DNA of 46,352 bases. Origin: a virus. The notes beneath the pieces were generated by a model, which ran no database searches, had not been told where the DNA came from, and worked only from the letters and a program-made list of their open reading frames with translations. This document shows positions 1 to 6,928 of the stretch, one piece after another. Numbering within the stretch: the stretch's first letter is position 1; every line of letters begins with the position of its first letter. Both the position numbers and the translations under genes were made by a program. The DNA is taken from positions 1 through 46,352 of the IMG/VR virus record IMGVR_UViG_3300044858_005214, one strand, 5' to 3'.

Positions 1-186
1 TGTCTTTAAACCCTGCATACAAGCTACCCTATAGTCCTCATATTGTTGTTCAACAGTTAAACTACCAATCTCAACATCATCAACCTCTTCTTCATATTTG
101 GCAATTGTATCCAAGGCCAACATCTGTAATTCATCCCAATTTGTTTGATGTATTTTATAAAAGTTTACAACTACCATTTCTTTCAT
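1..186 (-). CDS. Hypothetical protein, 3' part cut by window edge
   Basis: An open frame starts with ATG at 186 and runs off the left edge in frame, giving at least 62 residues (MKEMVVVNFYKIH...). The visible part is acidic and helical, with an EEEVDD stretch near residue 32. I do not recognise the family. It is the last visible member of a minus-strand series with the gene at 207-848, 20 bases upstream, and is probably co-transcribed with it. Confidence 0.7.
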   Translation of the reverse strand, partial: MKEMVVVNFYKIHQTNWDELQMLALDTIAKYEEEVDDVEIGSLTVEQQYEDYRVACMQGLKT

Positions 187-206
187 TATTAAAGTGTTAT
201 TTAATT

Positions 207-848
207 TTATTCCTTCGAATCTGTATCGTAAAACATTAAGTCAGAGTCTTCGGTTGCCCATTTATTATGTCCTTCACAATTATAATAATCTAAATTAACT
301 AGATAATCAGGTTTCTCAGGAAAATCTTTTGTGACAAAAGAAGGTTCATTCCATCTTATTCTATTGTTGGGTTGTAAGGCAATTTGTCCATTATCTAATA
401 AGATGATGTGATGACACTTGTGTTCCATAGGGTCTTCTGACAATGTTAAATCAGTATTCATATCACTTGAACCCCAGTTAATTGTGCCAAAATAATTTCC
501 ATCATACCATTTCTTATCTTTCATAAAAACTGAAACCCGCATCCCATATACAAAACTAAGTTGAATGAGGGAAAAGTTATATGAAAAACAATTCCATAAT
601 TGCAGAAAATGAAAAGACAAATCAGGATTTGGTGTCTCAGGTTTTGTCAATAGTGCATGAGATGGTAATTTGTCTCTCATTACACCATTGTTCAATAAAA
701 CCTGAAACAAAACCGCCTGGTTTGGCATACACCGAATCGAAGTAACAATTCCTTCTGTAAACTCACCAAATCCTTTTTGGTGCTGATACATATATTCATT
801 TCGAACATAAACTTTAAGTGGGAAAAAATTACTTTCGATATAAGCCAT
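207..848 (-). CDS. Conserved phage protein of unknown function, 213 aa
   Basis: The 213-residue soluble protein begins MAYIESNFFPLKVYVR and has a PNNRIRW motif near residue 160. From memory, similar proteins with FFPLKVYVR and an LDNGxxAxQPNNRxRW segment occur in large tailed phages, without a known role. No signal peptide, membrane segment or catalytic motif is visible. The start lies two bases from the stop of the upstream gene at 851, so the two are likely translationally coupled. Confidence 0.8.
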   Translation of the reverse strand: MAYIESNFFPLKVYVRNEYMYQHQKGFGEFTEGIVTSIRCMPNQAVLFQVLLNNGVMRDKLPSHALLTKPETPNPDLSFHFLQLWNCFSYNFSLIQLSFVYGMRVSVFMKDKKWYDGNYFGTINWGSSDMNTDLTLSEDPMEHKCHHIILLDNGQIALQPNNRIRWNEPSFVTKDFPEKPDYLVNLDYYNCEGHNKWATEDSDLMFYDTDSKE

Positions 849-850
849 AA

Positions 851-1171
851 TTAACTTGTTGGTATGTCATTTGAGCCATACTCTCTTATTAAATAGTCGG
901 TAAAATCTTCTACACTTTCAACATTGAACTCAACTTCTTCGTGCCAGATTTTTTTATCAACATCATCATATAACCACCAGCCAACTAAGTCCTGAATCCA
1001 TCCGAATTGTTCGTCTTGTTTTTTTCTGAGGAGGGTCGGAATACTTTTTTCAAGTTGAGGAGTGGTGTTGTTAAGCTCAAGTAAATCAACTCCCAAACCA
1101 TAGAGCCTATGTATCTTTTCATCGTATTCTTTAATTTTTAACAAAGTTTCGATTATGTATTCTCGTACCAT
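851..1171 (-). CDS. Hypothetical acidic protein, 106 aa
   Basis: This soluble, acidic 106-residue protein is mostly helical and has a WWLYDD aromatic patch near residue 65. I do not recognise a family. It sits tightly between the genes at 1180-1368 and 207-848 on the same strand, with gaps of 8 and 2 bases, which supports a real gene in a small operon. Confidence 0.7.
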   Translation of the reverse strand: MVREYIIETLLKIKEYDEKIHRLYGLGVDLLELNNTTPQLEKSIPTLLRKKQDEQFGWIQDLVGWWLYDDVDKKIWHEEVEFNVESVEDFTDYLIREYGSNDIPTS

Positions 1172-1179
1172 TATAAGTA

Positions 1180-1368
1180 TTATTTAAGTTGTTTGAAATA
1201 TTTTGGAATTATTATCATACTACTGATGTAAAATGCAATAAACATTACACCATAAACTAATCCCTCGTTGAAATAGATACCCAAAACATATTTACTAATC
1301 AATAGCTGGGGTATCATAATCAAAAAGAAAACTAAAAAAGAAAAGAACACAGTTACAAATGTTTTCAT
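1180..1368 (-). CDS. Small membrane protein, 62 aa
   Basis: The 62-residue protein has two hydrophobic segments, about residues 4-28 and 34-53, and a short basic C-terminus (PKYFKQLK). It would span the inner membrane twice with both ends probably inside. No family is recognised. Small two-span proteins are common in phage accessory regions, where some are holins or superinfection factors, but nothing here decides the role. It lies just downstream of tRNA-Trp. Confidence 0.65.
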   Translation of the reverse strand: MKTFVTVFFSFLVFFLIMIPQLLISKYVLGIYFNEGLVYGVMFIAFYISSMIIIPKYFKQLK

Positions 1369-1397
1369 CTCATTTTATTTTGTGGTTAAATAATTTG

Positions 1398-1470
1398 CAG
1401 GTCCCCAAGGATTCGAACCCTGACCGGATAGGTTGGAGCTATCAATGCTAAGCCATTACACTAGAGACCC
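1398..1470 (-). tRNA. tRNA-Trp (CCA)
   Basis: Read on the minus strand, a cloverleaf folds: acceptor GGGTCTC with GGGACCT (one G-U), D arm, anticodon stem GATAG/CTATC with loop CTCCAAC giving anticodon CCA, and T arm CAGGG TTCGAAT CCTTG. The discriminator is G, as in bacterial tRNA-Trp. The 3' CCA is not encoded. Confidence 0.92.
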
Positions 1471-1489
1471 ATATATTTGCTTACTATTA

Positions 1490-1497
1490 CAAAGATA
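1490..1497 (-). promoter_or_regulatory. Host-type -7 box TATCTTTG before tRNA-Trp
   Basis: The minus strand reads TATCTTTG, an exact match to the Bacteroidetes TAnnTTTG box, 19 bases before the tRNA-Trp 5' end. No clear -33 TTTG is seen. Confidence 0.55.
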
Positions 1498-1505
1498 AGA
1501 AAAAA

Positions 1506-2240
1506 TTAAAACTTTTTATATTTTTTATCCCAATTTTCAATCCTTTTTAAAAGTTCTTCCATTGTTATTGACGAATTATCCTTTTTTATTGAATTATCTG
1601 AGAATAATAATAGATTACAATTCGCAGGATGGGATATAATCTTTGGGTTAATCTTATTTCGAAAACCATCCATCACAGAATACATATGGTCTTTACTTAC
1701 CCCTTTCAAATTATTCCGTTTGTTTGTTGGTGAATACCATCCATATTGTTCAACTAAAGATAAATCAAATTCATCTTTAAAATCTTGGATGTCAAACTTA
1801 AAAAAACAAGATGGTCTATAATACTCGTAATATGTTAATTTACAATCATTACATATTATTTTCAACTTTTCAGTTACCTCATTAATTGAACAAATCTTAC
1901 AAATCTTTTTAGTTTTAATCTTTTCCTTTCTGGGCTTGTTTTTTAAGGTCTCTGAAATCTTTTTTTTAGTTTCTTCAGTCAGTTTTCTATTTCTATTATT
2001 ATACTGTATAGCACAAGAAGATGAACAAAAGGTATTAGGTTTACTAAAATATTTTTCAAATTCCTTTTTACAATTTTTACAAACTTGATTTTCCTTGTAT
2101 ATAACTTTTAAATTCAATCTACCCATTTTACAATTGATAGATTTGTAAGTCGTTCCCATAATTTCAGCAATATCACCAGGTCTATAACCCTTCTCGACAA
2201 GTGAAACTAATTGTTTTATATTTTCATCATTCCATTTCAT
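1506..2240 (-). CDS. HNH-type homing endonuclease-like protein, 244 aa
   Basis: The N-terminus (about residues 1-45) looks like a helix-turn-helix that reads DNA (KGYRPGDIAEIMGTTYKSI). Two zinc-ribbon-like Cys clusters follow (CKNCKKEF with CSSSC, and CKIC with CNDC). The C-terminal part has DHMYSVMDGF and HPANCNLLL, which resembles phage HNH-like nucleases with a diverged core. It lies between tRNA-Trp and tRNA-Cys, a common home for mobile intronless endonucleases. A TATTTATA box precedes the start. The nuclease call is by motif resemblance only. Confidence 0.7.
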   Translation of the reverse strand: MKWNDENIKQLVSLVEKGYRPGDIAEIMGTTYKSINCKMGRLNLKVIYKENQVCKNCKKEFEKYFSKPNTFCSSSCAIQYNNRNRKLTEETKKKISETLKNKPRKEKIKTKKICKICSINEVTEKLKIICNDCKLTYYEYYRPSCFFKFDIQDFKDEFDLSLVEQYGWYSPTNKRNNLKGVSKDHMYSVMDGFRNKINPKIISHPANCNLLLFSDNSIKKDNSSITMEELLKRIENWDKKYKKF

Positions 2241-2243
2241 ATA

Positions 2244-2251
2244 TATAAATA
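2244..2251 (-). promoter_or_regulatory. TATTTATA box before the 1506-2240 gene
   Basis: The minus strand reads GATATTTATA, with the box 3 bases before the ATG. It is one of many such boxes in this window. Its role is inferred, and at this distance a promoter would give a leaderless message. Confidence 0.4.
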
Positions 2252-2292
2252 TCTAAGAAATGAGGAAAAGTAAAGAATCGAACTTTTTTTTG

Positions 2293-2366
2293 AGGTCGGG
2301 GAGGGAATCGAACCCCCCTAAAAATGATTTTGCAGGTCATTGCCTAAACCACTCGGCCACCCGACC
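2293..2366 (-). tRNA. tRNA-Cys (GCA)
   Basis: The minus strand gives acceptor GGTCGGG/CCCGACC, a T arm with GGTTCGATTCC and an anticodon loop CTGCAAA with anticodon GCA. The discriminator is U, as expected for tRNA-Cys. The base of the anticodon stem has a C-A mismatch. CCA is not encoded. Confidence 0.9.
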
Positions 2367-2379
2367 TTAATATTTCTTT

Positions 2380-2518
2380 TTTATCCCCCAACTTCACCCC
2401 ACTCGTCAGTGGGGGAGTGGTTAGGTTGAGTCCGAACTTATACCTTGGGCTATTCGTTGGACAAAAAGACCACAGCAAGTGAGCAGTTCTAATGGGATGC
2501 TTCGTGGTACATTGAATG
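2380..2518 (-). ncRNA. Structured noncoding spacer between tRNA-Lys and tRNA-Cys
   Basis: No convincing gene or tRNA is seen, but three nested complementarities are. They are a perfect 7-bp hairpin CCCCACT/AGTGGGG with a 4-base loop (2397-2414), a GTCCGAA/TTCG...GGAC stem (about 2431-2462), and a CCACAGCA/TGCTTCGTGG stem (about 2470-2507). This could be a small RNA processed out of the tRNA transcript or a decayed tRNA pair. Function and strand are uncertain. Confidence 0.35.
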
Positions 2519-2593
2519 TGACCCTGGTGAGACTCGAACTCACGCTCCCTAAATTAAAAGTTTAGTGCTTTAAACCAACTAAGCCACAGGGTC
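2519..2593 (-). tRNA. tRNA-Lys (TTT)
   Basis: Acceptor GACCCTG/CAGGGTC, anticodon stem CTAAA/TTTAG with loop CTTTTAA (anticodon UUU), T arm GTGAG TTCGAGT CTCAC and discriminator A all fold well. CCA is not encoded. Confidence 0.93.
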
Positions 2594-2594
2594 A

Positions 2595-2900
2595 TTAATC
2601 AAATTTTCTATTAGGATTCATTCCTCTCTTATAGTTCACACACAATCTATCTTTATCATCAAAGAAAGTATTGACCATTGGTGTGCCCAATTTTATACCA
2701 CAACCATCAGGTGCGAAACTACATAAACTTCTTGCACGACCATCCAAGTTTACATCTTCCAATAATCTCCACTCAATTCCTGTCTCCACATCATAAACAT
2801 AATCACCATCTCTCAATACATAAAGTTGGTTGTATCTGTTTCTCATTGATTCATAAAACTTCGCTGACATAGTGTTCATTAAAATTAAAACTTTCAACAT
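2595..2900 (-). CDS. Hypothetical protein, 101 aa
   Basis: This 101-residue protein is encoded directly upstream of tRNA-Lys, its stop being two bases from the tRNA. The soluble core runs from residue 11 (MSAKFYESMRNRYNQL) to a basic end (NPNRKFD). Internal ATGs at residues 8 and 11 are possible starts; residue 11 would remove an odd hydrophobic lead (MLKVLILMNT). No family is recognised. It shares the transcript of the tRNA cluster. Confidence 0.6.
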   Translation of the reverse strand: MLKVLILMNTMSAKFYESMRNRYNQLYVLRDGDYVYDVETGIEWRLLEDVNLDGRARSLCSFAPDGCGIKLGTPMVNTFFDDKDRLCVNYKRGMNPNRKFD

Positions 2901-2923
2901 AATTCGGTTGATTGAATGGTTAA

Positions 2924-3136
2924 CTAATCCTGTCTAATTACATTCCCAAATCTACACAAAAGATTCATATATTTTACTGTTTCCATCAAATAATTTTGAT
3001 TTTTATCCATTAAAATAACAACCTCCATATCAATAATTGCTCTTACCTGAACCTCCTTGTTGTTGGGATTGTCATCACCAAAATCAATAATTAAGTTGTC
3101 ACCAACTTTAAACTCACCAATTTTTACCTTTTCCAT
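2924..3136 (-). CDS. Hypothetical protein, 70 aa
   Basis: The 70-residue soluble protein is predicted to be mostly beta-strand (FKVGDNLIIDFGDD, EVQVRAIIDMEVVIL). The pattern of a small barrel with GD turns is KOW- or SH3-like, but I do not recognise a family. It sits between tRNA-Ile and the 2595-2900 gene inside the tRNA operon. Confidence 0.6.
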   Translation of the reverse strand: MEKVKIGEFKVGDNLIIDFGDDNPNNKEVQVRAIIDMEVVILMDKNQNYLMETVKYMNLLCRFGNVIRQD

Positions 3137-3151
3137 AATAAATATTTTTTG

Positions 3152-3226
3152 TTGTTCCGGTGAGGCTCGAACTCACGACTTCTACGGTATCAGCATAGTA
3201 CTCTAAACCAACTGAGTTACGGAACA
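3152..3226 (-). tRNA. tRNA-Ile (GAT)
   Basis: Acceptor TGTTCCG/CGGAACA, anticodon stem CTATG/CGTAG with loop CTGATAC (anticodon GAU), T arm GTGAG TTCGAGC CTCAC and discriminator A. CCA is not encoded. Confidence 0.93.
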
Positions 3227-3233
3227 ATGTTTG

Positions 3234-3307
3234 TGGTTCCATCAGGATTTGAACCTGAAACCCCTCCGTTATGAGCGGAAAGCTCTAACCACTTGAGCTA
3301 TAGAACC
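3234..3307 (-). tRNA. tRNA-Met (CAT)
   Basis: Acceptor GGTTCTA/TGGAACC, anticodon stem TTCCG/CGGAG with loop CTCATAA (anticodon CAU), T arm with GGTTCAAATCC and discriminator A. A G1-C72 pair argues against an initiator tRNA. It is elongator Met, or Ile-2 if C34 is converted to lysidine, which the sequence alone cannot settle. Confidence 0.88.
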
Positions 3308-3321
3308 TTAAAAAAAATTTG

Positions 3322-3393
3322 TATGGGTGACCGGATTTGAACCGATGACCACTAATTCCCAAAATTAGCATTCTACCTCTGAACTACACCCAT
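3322..3393 (-). tRNA. tRNA-Pro (TGG)
   Basis: Acceptor ATGGGTG/CACCCAT, D arm GTTC/GAAT, anticodon stem CTAAT/ATTAG with loop TTTGGGA (anticodon UGG), T arm ATCGG TTCAAAT CCGGT and discriminator A. CCA is not encoded. Confidence 0.9.
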
Positions 3394-3396
3394 ATA

Positions 3397-3546
3397 TTAA
3401 ACAATTAAACCATATATAATTCCACATAGAAGAACAATTAGAAAAATAAGTCCTACTAAGAATAGGTCTGAGTTTCGTTTGAAGTGAGACAAAACTAAGA
3501 ATAATATTCCAATTATCAAAAACAAAAGACCAATTAATAATAACAT
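3397..3546 (-). CDS. Tiny two-span membrane protein, 49 aa
   Basis: An ATG at 3546 opens a 49-residue frame of two strongly hydrophobic helices (about residues 2-20 and 28-48) separated by a short polar turn (HFKRNSD). It fills the gap between tRNA-Ser and tRNA-Pro almost exactly. A different frame across the same bases gives a cysteine- and tryptophan-rich peptide that runs into tRNA-Pro, which I reject. Function is unknown; a holin-like or membrane-modulating role is possible. Confidence 0.6.
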   Translation of the reverse strand: MLLLIGLLFLIIGILFLVLSHFKRNSDLFLVGLIFLIVLLCGIIYGLIV

Positions 3547-3563
3547 AATTTAATTTTTTTTTG

Positions 3564-3657
3564 CGGAGAACAGAGGTCTCGAACCCACACACCAGCTCAT
3601 CACCGATGACATCTGATTTTCAAGACCAGGCCGATACCAATTTCGGTTGACTTTTCC
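3564..3657 (-). tRNA. tRNA-Ser (TGA), slightly degenerate
   Basis: A long variable arm and anticodon stem CTGGT/ATCAG with loop CTTGAAA (anticodon UGA) identify a class II tRNA-Ser. The acceptor stem is imperfect whether read from GGAAAAG or CGGAAAA, and the T stem contains mismatches around TTCGAGA. It may be weakly active or decaying, so the ends are approximate. Confidence 0.8.
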
Positions 3658-3667
3658 GTATTGTTTG

Positions 3668-3742
3668 GTGGTATGATGGGACTCGAACCCACACATACAT
3701 CATCCACAATGATGTCCCTCTACCAATTGGGGTACATACCAC
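3668..3742 (-). tRNA. tRNA-His (GTG)
   Basis: Acceptor TGGTATG/CATACCA, anticodon stem CATCA/TGATG with loop TTGTGGA (anticodon GUG), T arm GTGGG TTCGAGT CCCAT. An extra G at position -1 (base 3742) faces C73, the identity pair of tRNA-His. Confidence 0.93.
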
Positions 3743-3750
3743 ATATAGTT

Positions 3751-3826
3751 TGGTGGTGATGATTGGAATCGAACCAATATTAAACGATTTTCAGTCGTTC
3801 GCCTTGACCAACTTGGCAACATCACC
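3751..3826 (-). tRNA. tRNA-Phe (GAA) with encoded CCA
   Basis: Acceptor GGTGATG/CATCACC, anticodon stem AACGA/TCGTT with loop CTGAAAA (anticodon GAA), T arm with GGTTCGATTCC, discriminator A, then an encoded CCA (3751-3753). It is the first complete tRNA of the minus-strand operon. Confidence 0.94.
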
Positions 3827-3836
3827 ATAAAGTTTT

Positions 3837-3900
3837 GAGTAAGTATCCACCACGTTTAAGGCTGGCTGTGGACAGTGCTACCTACGACCTTTCCTTACTC
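3837..3900 (-). ncRNA. Folded 64-nt element at the 5' end of the tRNA transcript
   Basis: The ends form a perfect 7-bp stem on the minus strand (GAGTAAG/CTTACTC). Inside, TGTCCAC pairs with GTGGATA over 7 bp using one G-U, which would be an A-C mismatch on the plus strand, so the RNA is read from the minus strand. A GTAGGTAG segment recalls a D loop, but there is no T arm. The transcript start predicted from the promoter at 3906-3935 falls on the first stem base. It may be a tRNA remnant, a 5' protective fold or a small RNA. Confidence 0.45.
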
Positions 3901-3905
3901 TTCTA

Positions 3906-3935
3906 CAAAGTTACCATTTTTTTTTAATTTCCAAA
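3906..3935 (-). promoter_or_regulatory. Host-type promoter of the tRNA operon
   Basis: On the minus strand, TTTG (3935-3932) is followed after 18 bases by TAACTTTG (3913-3906). This matches the Bacteroidetes primary sigma consensus TTTG / TAnnTTTG at near-standard spacing. It points into the folded element and the Phe-to-Trp tRNA series. Confidence 0.7.
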
Positions 3936-4135
3936 TATCTTTGTAAGTTTTTTTTAAAGTGGTCAAAATCCACCACTTTAAGTTATTACTACACAATCCA
4001 TAAAATGGTAAAAACCAATTAATGTAAAACTTGAACAATAAATTATTTTAAAAAAAATTTTGAATTTTACTTGGATGTATGGTATTTGTTTTGTTTCTTT
4101 GTTAAACATTATTTCACTACTAAAAATTTAAAATT

Positions 4136-4258
4136 ATGAACACACAATTGAGCACAACTTCAAAAATTATTGTTGGAATTATTTCTGTTGTATTATTATA
4201 CAACGCTACTTACCTACTAGGAATTGTTGTAGGTTTTTTACAAGGTATTTTGGGTTAA
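4136..4258 (+). CDS. Small membrane peptide, 40 aa
   Basis: The ATG at 4136 opens a 40-residue frame (MNTQLSTTSKIIVGIISVVL...). It has one long hydrophobic stretch, about residues 11-39, broken by an N-A-T turn. It is the only plus-strand gene among the tRNAs and is followed directly by a strong terminator hairpin, supporting a small independent transcript. Function is unknown; size and single helix resemble small membrane regulators or holin-like peptides. Confidence 0.6.
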   Translation: MNTQLSTTSKIIVGIISVVLLYNATYLLGIVVGFLQGILG

Positions 4259-4270
4259 AATTATTCTTTT

Positions 4271-4315
4271 AAAAGTAGAATTCGGATTTTATTTAAAAGT
4301 TCGAATTCTACTTTT
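4271..4315. terminator. Bidirectional terminator hairpin
   Basis: AAAAGTAGAATTCG pairs with CGAATTCTACTTTT around an AT-rich loop, with T runs on both sides. It ends the 40-aa gene and may also block reading from the tRNA-Gln side. Confidence 0.75.
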
Positions 4316-4365
4316 ATTATCTCTATTTCATTATACCAGGTAATAAAATCCCTCACTTTAGAATG

Positions 4366-4438
4366 TTCCCCCTGATGGAATCGAACCACCATCCTCAGAA
4401 TCAAAATCTGATGTAATCAACCATTATACCAAGAGGGA
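4366..4438 (-). tRNA. tRNA-Gln (TTG)
   Basis: Acceptor TCCCTCT/AGGGGGA, anticodon stem TCAGA/TCTGA with loop TTTTGAT (anticodon UUG), T arm with GGTTCGATTCC and discriminator A. It is separated from the main tRNA operon by the plus-strand 40-aa gene and a terminator. Confidence 0.9.
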
Positions 4439-4464
4439 GTATTATTTTACCACGATGTCAATGA

Positions 4465-4498
4465 ACAAAAAAAACCCTGAACTTTATGGTTCAGGGTT
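4465..4498 (-). terminator. Intrinsic terminator 3' of the Ro-like gene region
   Basis: The 9-bp stem AACCCTGAA/TTCAGGGTT has an 8-base loop and is followed on the minus strand by eight Ts. It is the first terminator downstream of the TROVE/vWA gene, about 520 bases after its stop codon, leaving a long transcribed noncoding tail. Confidence 0.75.
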
Positions 4499-5014
4499 CT
4501 ACTATCAAAAAATTATTAACAATTATAATTCTATAGAATTTCCCCAACCATTACAAACACTCGGCTTTGACCAACAATTGCTAAATTGTGGCTGAACCGA
4601 TATGTTAATATGTTTGAAGAAATTTTTCATTTTTTTAGTTTGTTTATAAGTATTGCGAAATTAATAAAAAGTTTGGCTCAGAATGATTTTTTTCCAAAGT
4701 TGCAATTTTGTTTAGTTTGCTGAACTCATTCTTTATAACCTAAATTGACAGGATAGTGTTTGGTCAAATTTACAAGTTTTGATGTTTAAAGATTGCTGAA
4801 TCTATCCCTCGTTCTATATAACGTAAATATAATTAAAAAGTTTCAAAAAGAAAAGAAAATTGGAAAAATTGGTTTCAGTATGGGTTTTTTGTTGAAGTTT
4901 ATTTCCGTGCGATTGGAAAAATGAGTCAACAACTCAGCCTTGTGTTCGAATGATTCAATATTTGTATCTTAGTTTGCTGGAATCATACTTTATAAACCAA
5001 TTTTTCCTTTTCTC
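4499..5014 (-). ncRNA. Noncoding tail of the TROVE gene with degenerate repeats
   Basis: No gene is seen in these 516 bases. On the minus strand, a motif of the form GGTTATAAAG-ATGA-TTCAGCAAACTAA occurs at 4998-4969 and 4740-4711. A diverged copy lies at 4823-4792 and a collapsed one (TTATAAACAAACTAAA) near 4655-4636. A hairpin ACAATT/AATTGT lies near 4575. Because it lies between a Ro60-like gene and a terminator, it could hold a Ro-bound (Y-like) RNA; this is inference. Confidence 0.35.
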
Positions 5015-6412
5015 TTAGATTTCGATGATTGAGTATCTCTCTGAATTGATTGTCTCATTCATAATAGATACTGGTGTCATCTGTTTTCCACCCAATACTG
5101 ACTTTACAATACTTGGTGAAAGACCTGAGATTAATGCAGTCCCCGATTCATCACATCTAACAGGAAAGTTTTTATTCCTTGATTGAATATTCCAAAATAT
5201 GATTTGTGGTAATGAATAGCCACTTTCATCATACATTCTTCTTATCATCTGAATCGCACTTTCAGAGTGACGTGAAGCTTGGTTAAATTCCATATCAGAC
5301 ATAATCAATATCTTAGAAGGCATATCTTCAGGTGATACACTATGTTTGATAGCTTGATTAAGAATAAGTTCGAATACTTTTTCTAAGTTAGTACTCATAC
5401 CCCAATCCGCAACTAACATTTGGTCGTAGCGTTCTTTAAGTGTCCCCGAAACCTTTTCAAGTTGGGGCTTTTCAGAGAAAGTAATGAAAGAATCTTTGAA
5501 AACTCCTTCATTTCTTTCTGAGATATATAAACCTAAAGAAACTGCTACATCCAAACAACTAATACTACCAGAAACTATTGAACTCATTGAACCTGACACA
5601 TCAACTACAGGTAAAATTCTTTCAGTTGTACCTTCCATAAAGTTTGGTAAAGCTTTCCATTGCTCGTTTGCCAATTCCCAACTACCTTGTTTCATTGTTT
5701 GAACAATGTTATAAGGATATATAGCACCAGCATTCACTTTGGTTTCACCTTTCTTTAGTTTTTCTAAATACTCAGTGAATCCAGTTGTGTCGTGTTTAGC
5801 AAAAGCCTTTGTGTATCTACCCATAGCCAAAGATGGAGTTTTTGAGTACTCAATCTCAGTCCATTGGTTTGCACACATCTTTTGTTCGACAGTGTTGGAA
5901 ACTCCTACCAATAATTTACGGAGGTTTTTAGGGGTGGTATTCAATGCTTTTCTAATTGCGTTGAAAATAACACCCTTTCTTGGTATCCACTTTGCACATA
6001 GTCCATTTTCTACAATAAGACCACTTACAAACATTCTGGTCGCCTCAGCTTCCAACTCGGTACCAAAAAGAACTGAAAGGTCATCCCATCTACCAAAGTA
6101 TGGTATTGCTTGGATGTTCTTTTGAACAACATTTGGATGATTCTCCACAAGATACTTGATGATATCTCGGAAGATTTGTCTTTCACCTGCTCCACCTCTT
6201 ACATCTCTAACCCAAAATAGGATTTTCAATGCTGACAACGGATTCTCATTGAAAGCTTTTGAGAATGTTGAGATAAGTCTTTCCTTATCTTGTTTTCTCA
6301 TAGCACCAATAGTAAAGAATAGGTTTACACATTCGTTCAAAGTTGAAGAATTAGTTACCATTCCATTTTCCGTGTAAGTGTCCTCTGATTGTAAGGCATC
6401 AATGAAGTTCAT
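5015..6412 (-). CDS. TROVE/vWA (Ro60-like, DUF2828-type) RNA-binding protein, 465 aa
   Basis: The N-terminal two thirds is a helical-repeat TROVE-like region with the family hallmark WVRDVRGGAGER near residue 68 and an AMGRYTKAFAKHD segment near 196. The C-terminal third is a von Willebrand A domain with a MIDAS motif (DVSGSMSS near residue 269) and a second acidic segment (MSDMEFNQ near 373). Ro60 and its bacterial relatives bind Y RNAs and misfolded RNAs in RNA quality control, and DUF2828 proteins share the fold in viruses and bacteria. It is monocistronic with a long 3' tail. Confidence 0.85.
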   Translation of the reverse strand: MNFIDALQSEDTYTENGMVTNSSTLNECVNLFFTIGAMRKQDKERLISTFSKAFNENPLSALKILFWVRDVRGGAGERQIFRDIIKYLVENHPNVVQKNIQAIPYFGRWDDLSVLFGTELEAEATRMFVSGLIVENGLCAKWIPRKGVIFNAIRKALNTTPKNLRKLLVGVSNTVEQKMCANQWTEIEYSKTPSLAMGRYTKAFAKHDTTGFTEYLEKLKKGETKVNAGAIYPYNIVQTMKQGSWELANEQWKALPNFMEGTTERILPVVDVSGSMSSIVSGSISCLDVAVSLGLYISERNEGVFKDSFITFSEKPQLEKVSGTLKERYDQMLVADWGMSTNLEKVFELILNQAIKHSVSPEDMPSKILIMSDMEFNQASRHSESAIQMIRRMYDESGYSLPQIIFWNIQSRNKNFPVRCDESGTALISGLSPSIVKSVLGGKQMTPVSIMNETINSERYSIIEI

Positions 6413-6472
6413 ATCGTTTCGTTTAATTGTGTTTTAAAACTTAAGTAATCGTTTTTGATTTGTCAAGGACTT

Positions 6473-6649
6473 TTAAATCTTTTTTACTTCGTATTTGTAA
6501 CCTGAGTCGGAATTAGTTTCGAAAAGATTCTTCATATTTTCAGCCTCCTCAATAGTTTCAAATTCTAATACTTCACATTGTGTATCAACTAATACAACAG
6601 GTAAAGTCGTATTGTGGTCTGTTTTGATGTGTTTTACAATAATATACAT
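6473..6649 (-). CDS. Small hypothetical protein, 58 aa
   Basis: ATG at 6649 and TAA at 6475-6473 enclose a 58-residue frame (MYIIVKHIKTDHNTTL...) with an alternating strand-helix-strand pattern and a basic end (KYEVKKI). It follows the gene at 6652 by only two bases, which supports translation. No family is recognised. Confidence 0.65.
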   Translation of the reverse strand: MYIIVKHIKTDHNTTLPVVLVDTQCEVLEFETIEEAENMKNLFETNSDSGYKYEVKKI

Positions 6650-6651
6650 AA

Positions 6652-6924
6652 TTAAAATCGTTTTGCAATATTCTCAATTATATCAATTTCCTCATCTGTT
6701 AGAGTTAACCGATTACTTCTAATTTTTTCTATGGTTTCGTACCATAAGGTGTCATTAAGTGATAAATTTTGTGTTTGGGTATAAGTAGTAAGTGTTTTTG
6801 GTAAACTACCATCTTCAACCAAATAACGAATTAGTTTTTCGATTTCTCTACCTGAACATGAGTCAACAAATTCTTCAACATCAATATCTACTTCAGCTTC
6901 TACATCTTGATAAAAGGTTGGCAT
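6652..6924 (-). CDS. Hypothetical acidic protein, 90 aa
   Basis: The 90-residue acidic protein starts MPTFYQDVEAEVDIDVEEFVDSC and contains two helical segments. The N-terminal pattern resembles small phage proteins of unknown role seen beside nucleotide or DNA-metabolism genes, but I cannot name a family. Spacing of 4 bases to the upstream 6929 gene indicates an operon. Confidence 0.65.
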   Translation of the reverse strand: MPTFYQDVEAEVDIDVEEFVDSCSGREIEKLIRYLVEDGSLPKTLTTYTQTQNLSLNDTLWYETIEKIRSNRLTLTDEEIDIIENIAKRF

Positions 6925-6928
6925 AATT

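Noticed and set aside
2392-2416. Possible hammerhead ribozyme core (CTGACGA on the minus strand)
   Set aside because: The seven core bases match, but they are part of a simple perfect hairpin, and no stem II or GAAA partner is present.
3365-3592. 75-residue frame across tRNA-Pro
   Set aside because: It overlaps tRNA genes at both ends, and another frame there gives a cleaner two-span membrane protein.
3837-3900. tRNA-Leu (TAA)
   Set aside because: A CTTAAAC loop and a 7-bp acceptor-like stem are present, but there is no T arm and the anticodon stem does not pair.
5484-6377. Long plus-strand frames opposite the TROVE gene
   Set aside because: They are antisense shadows of a clearly conserved protein, with no start context or family match.
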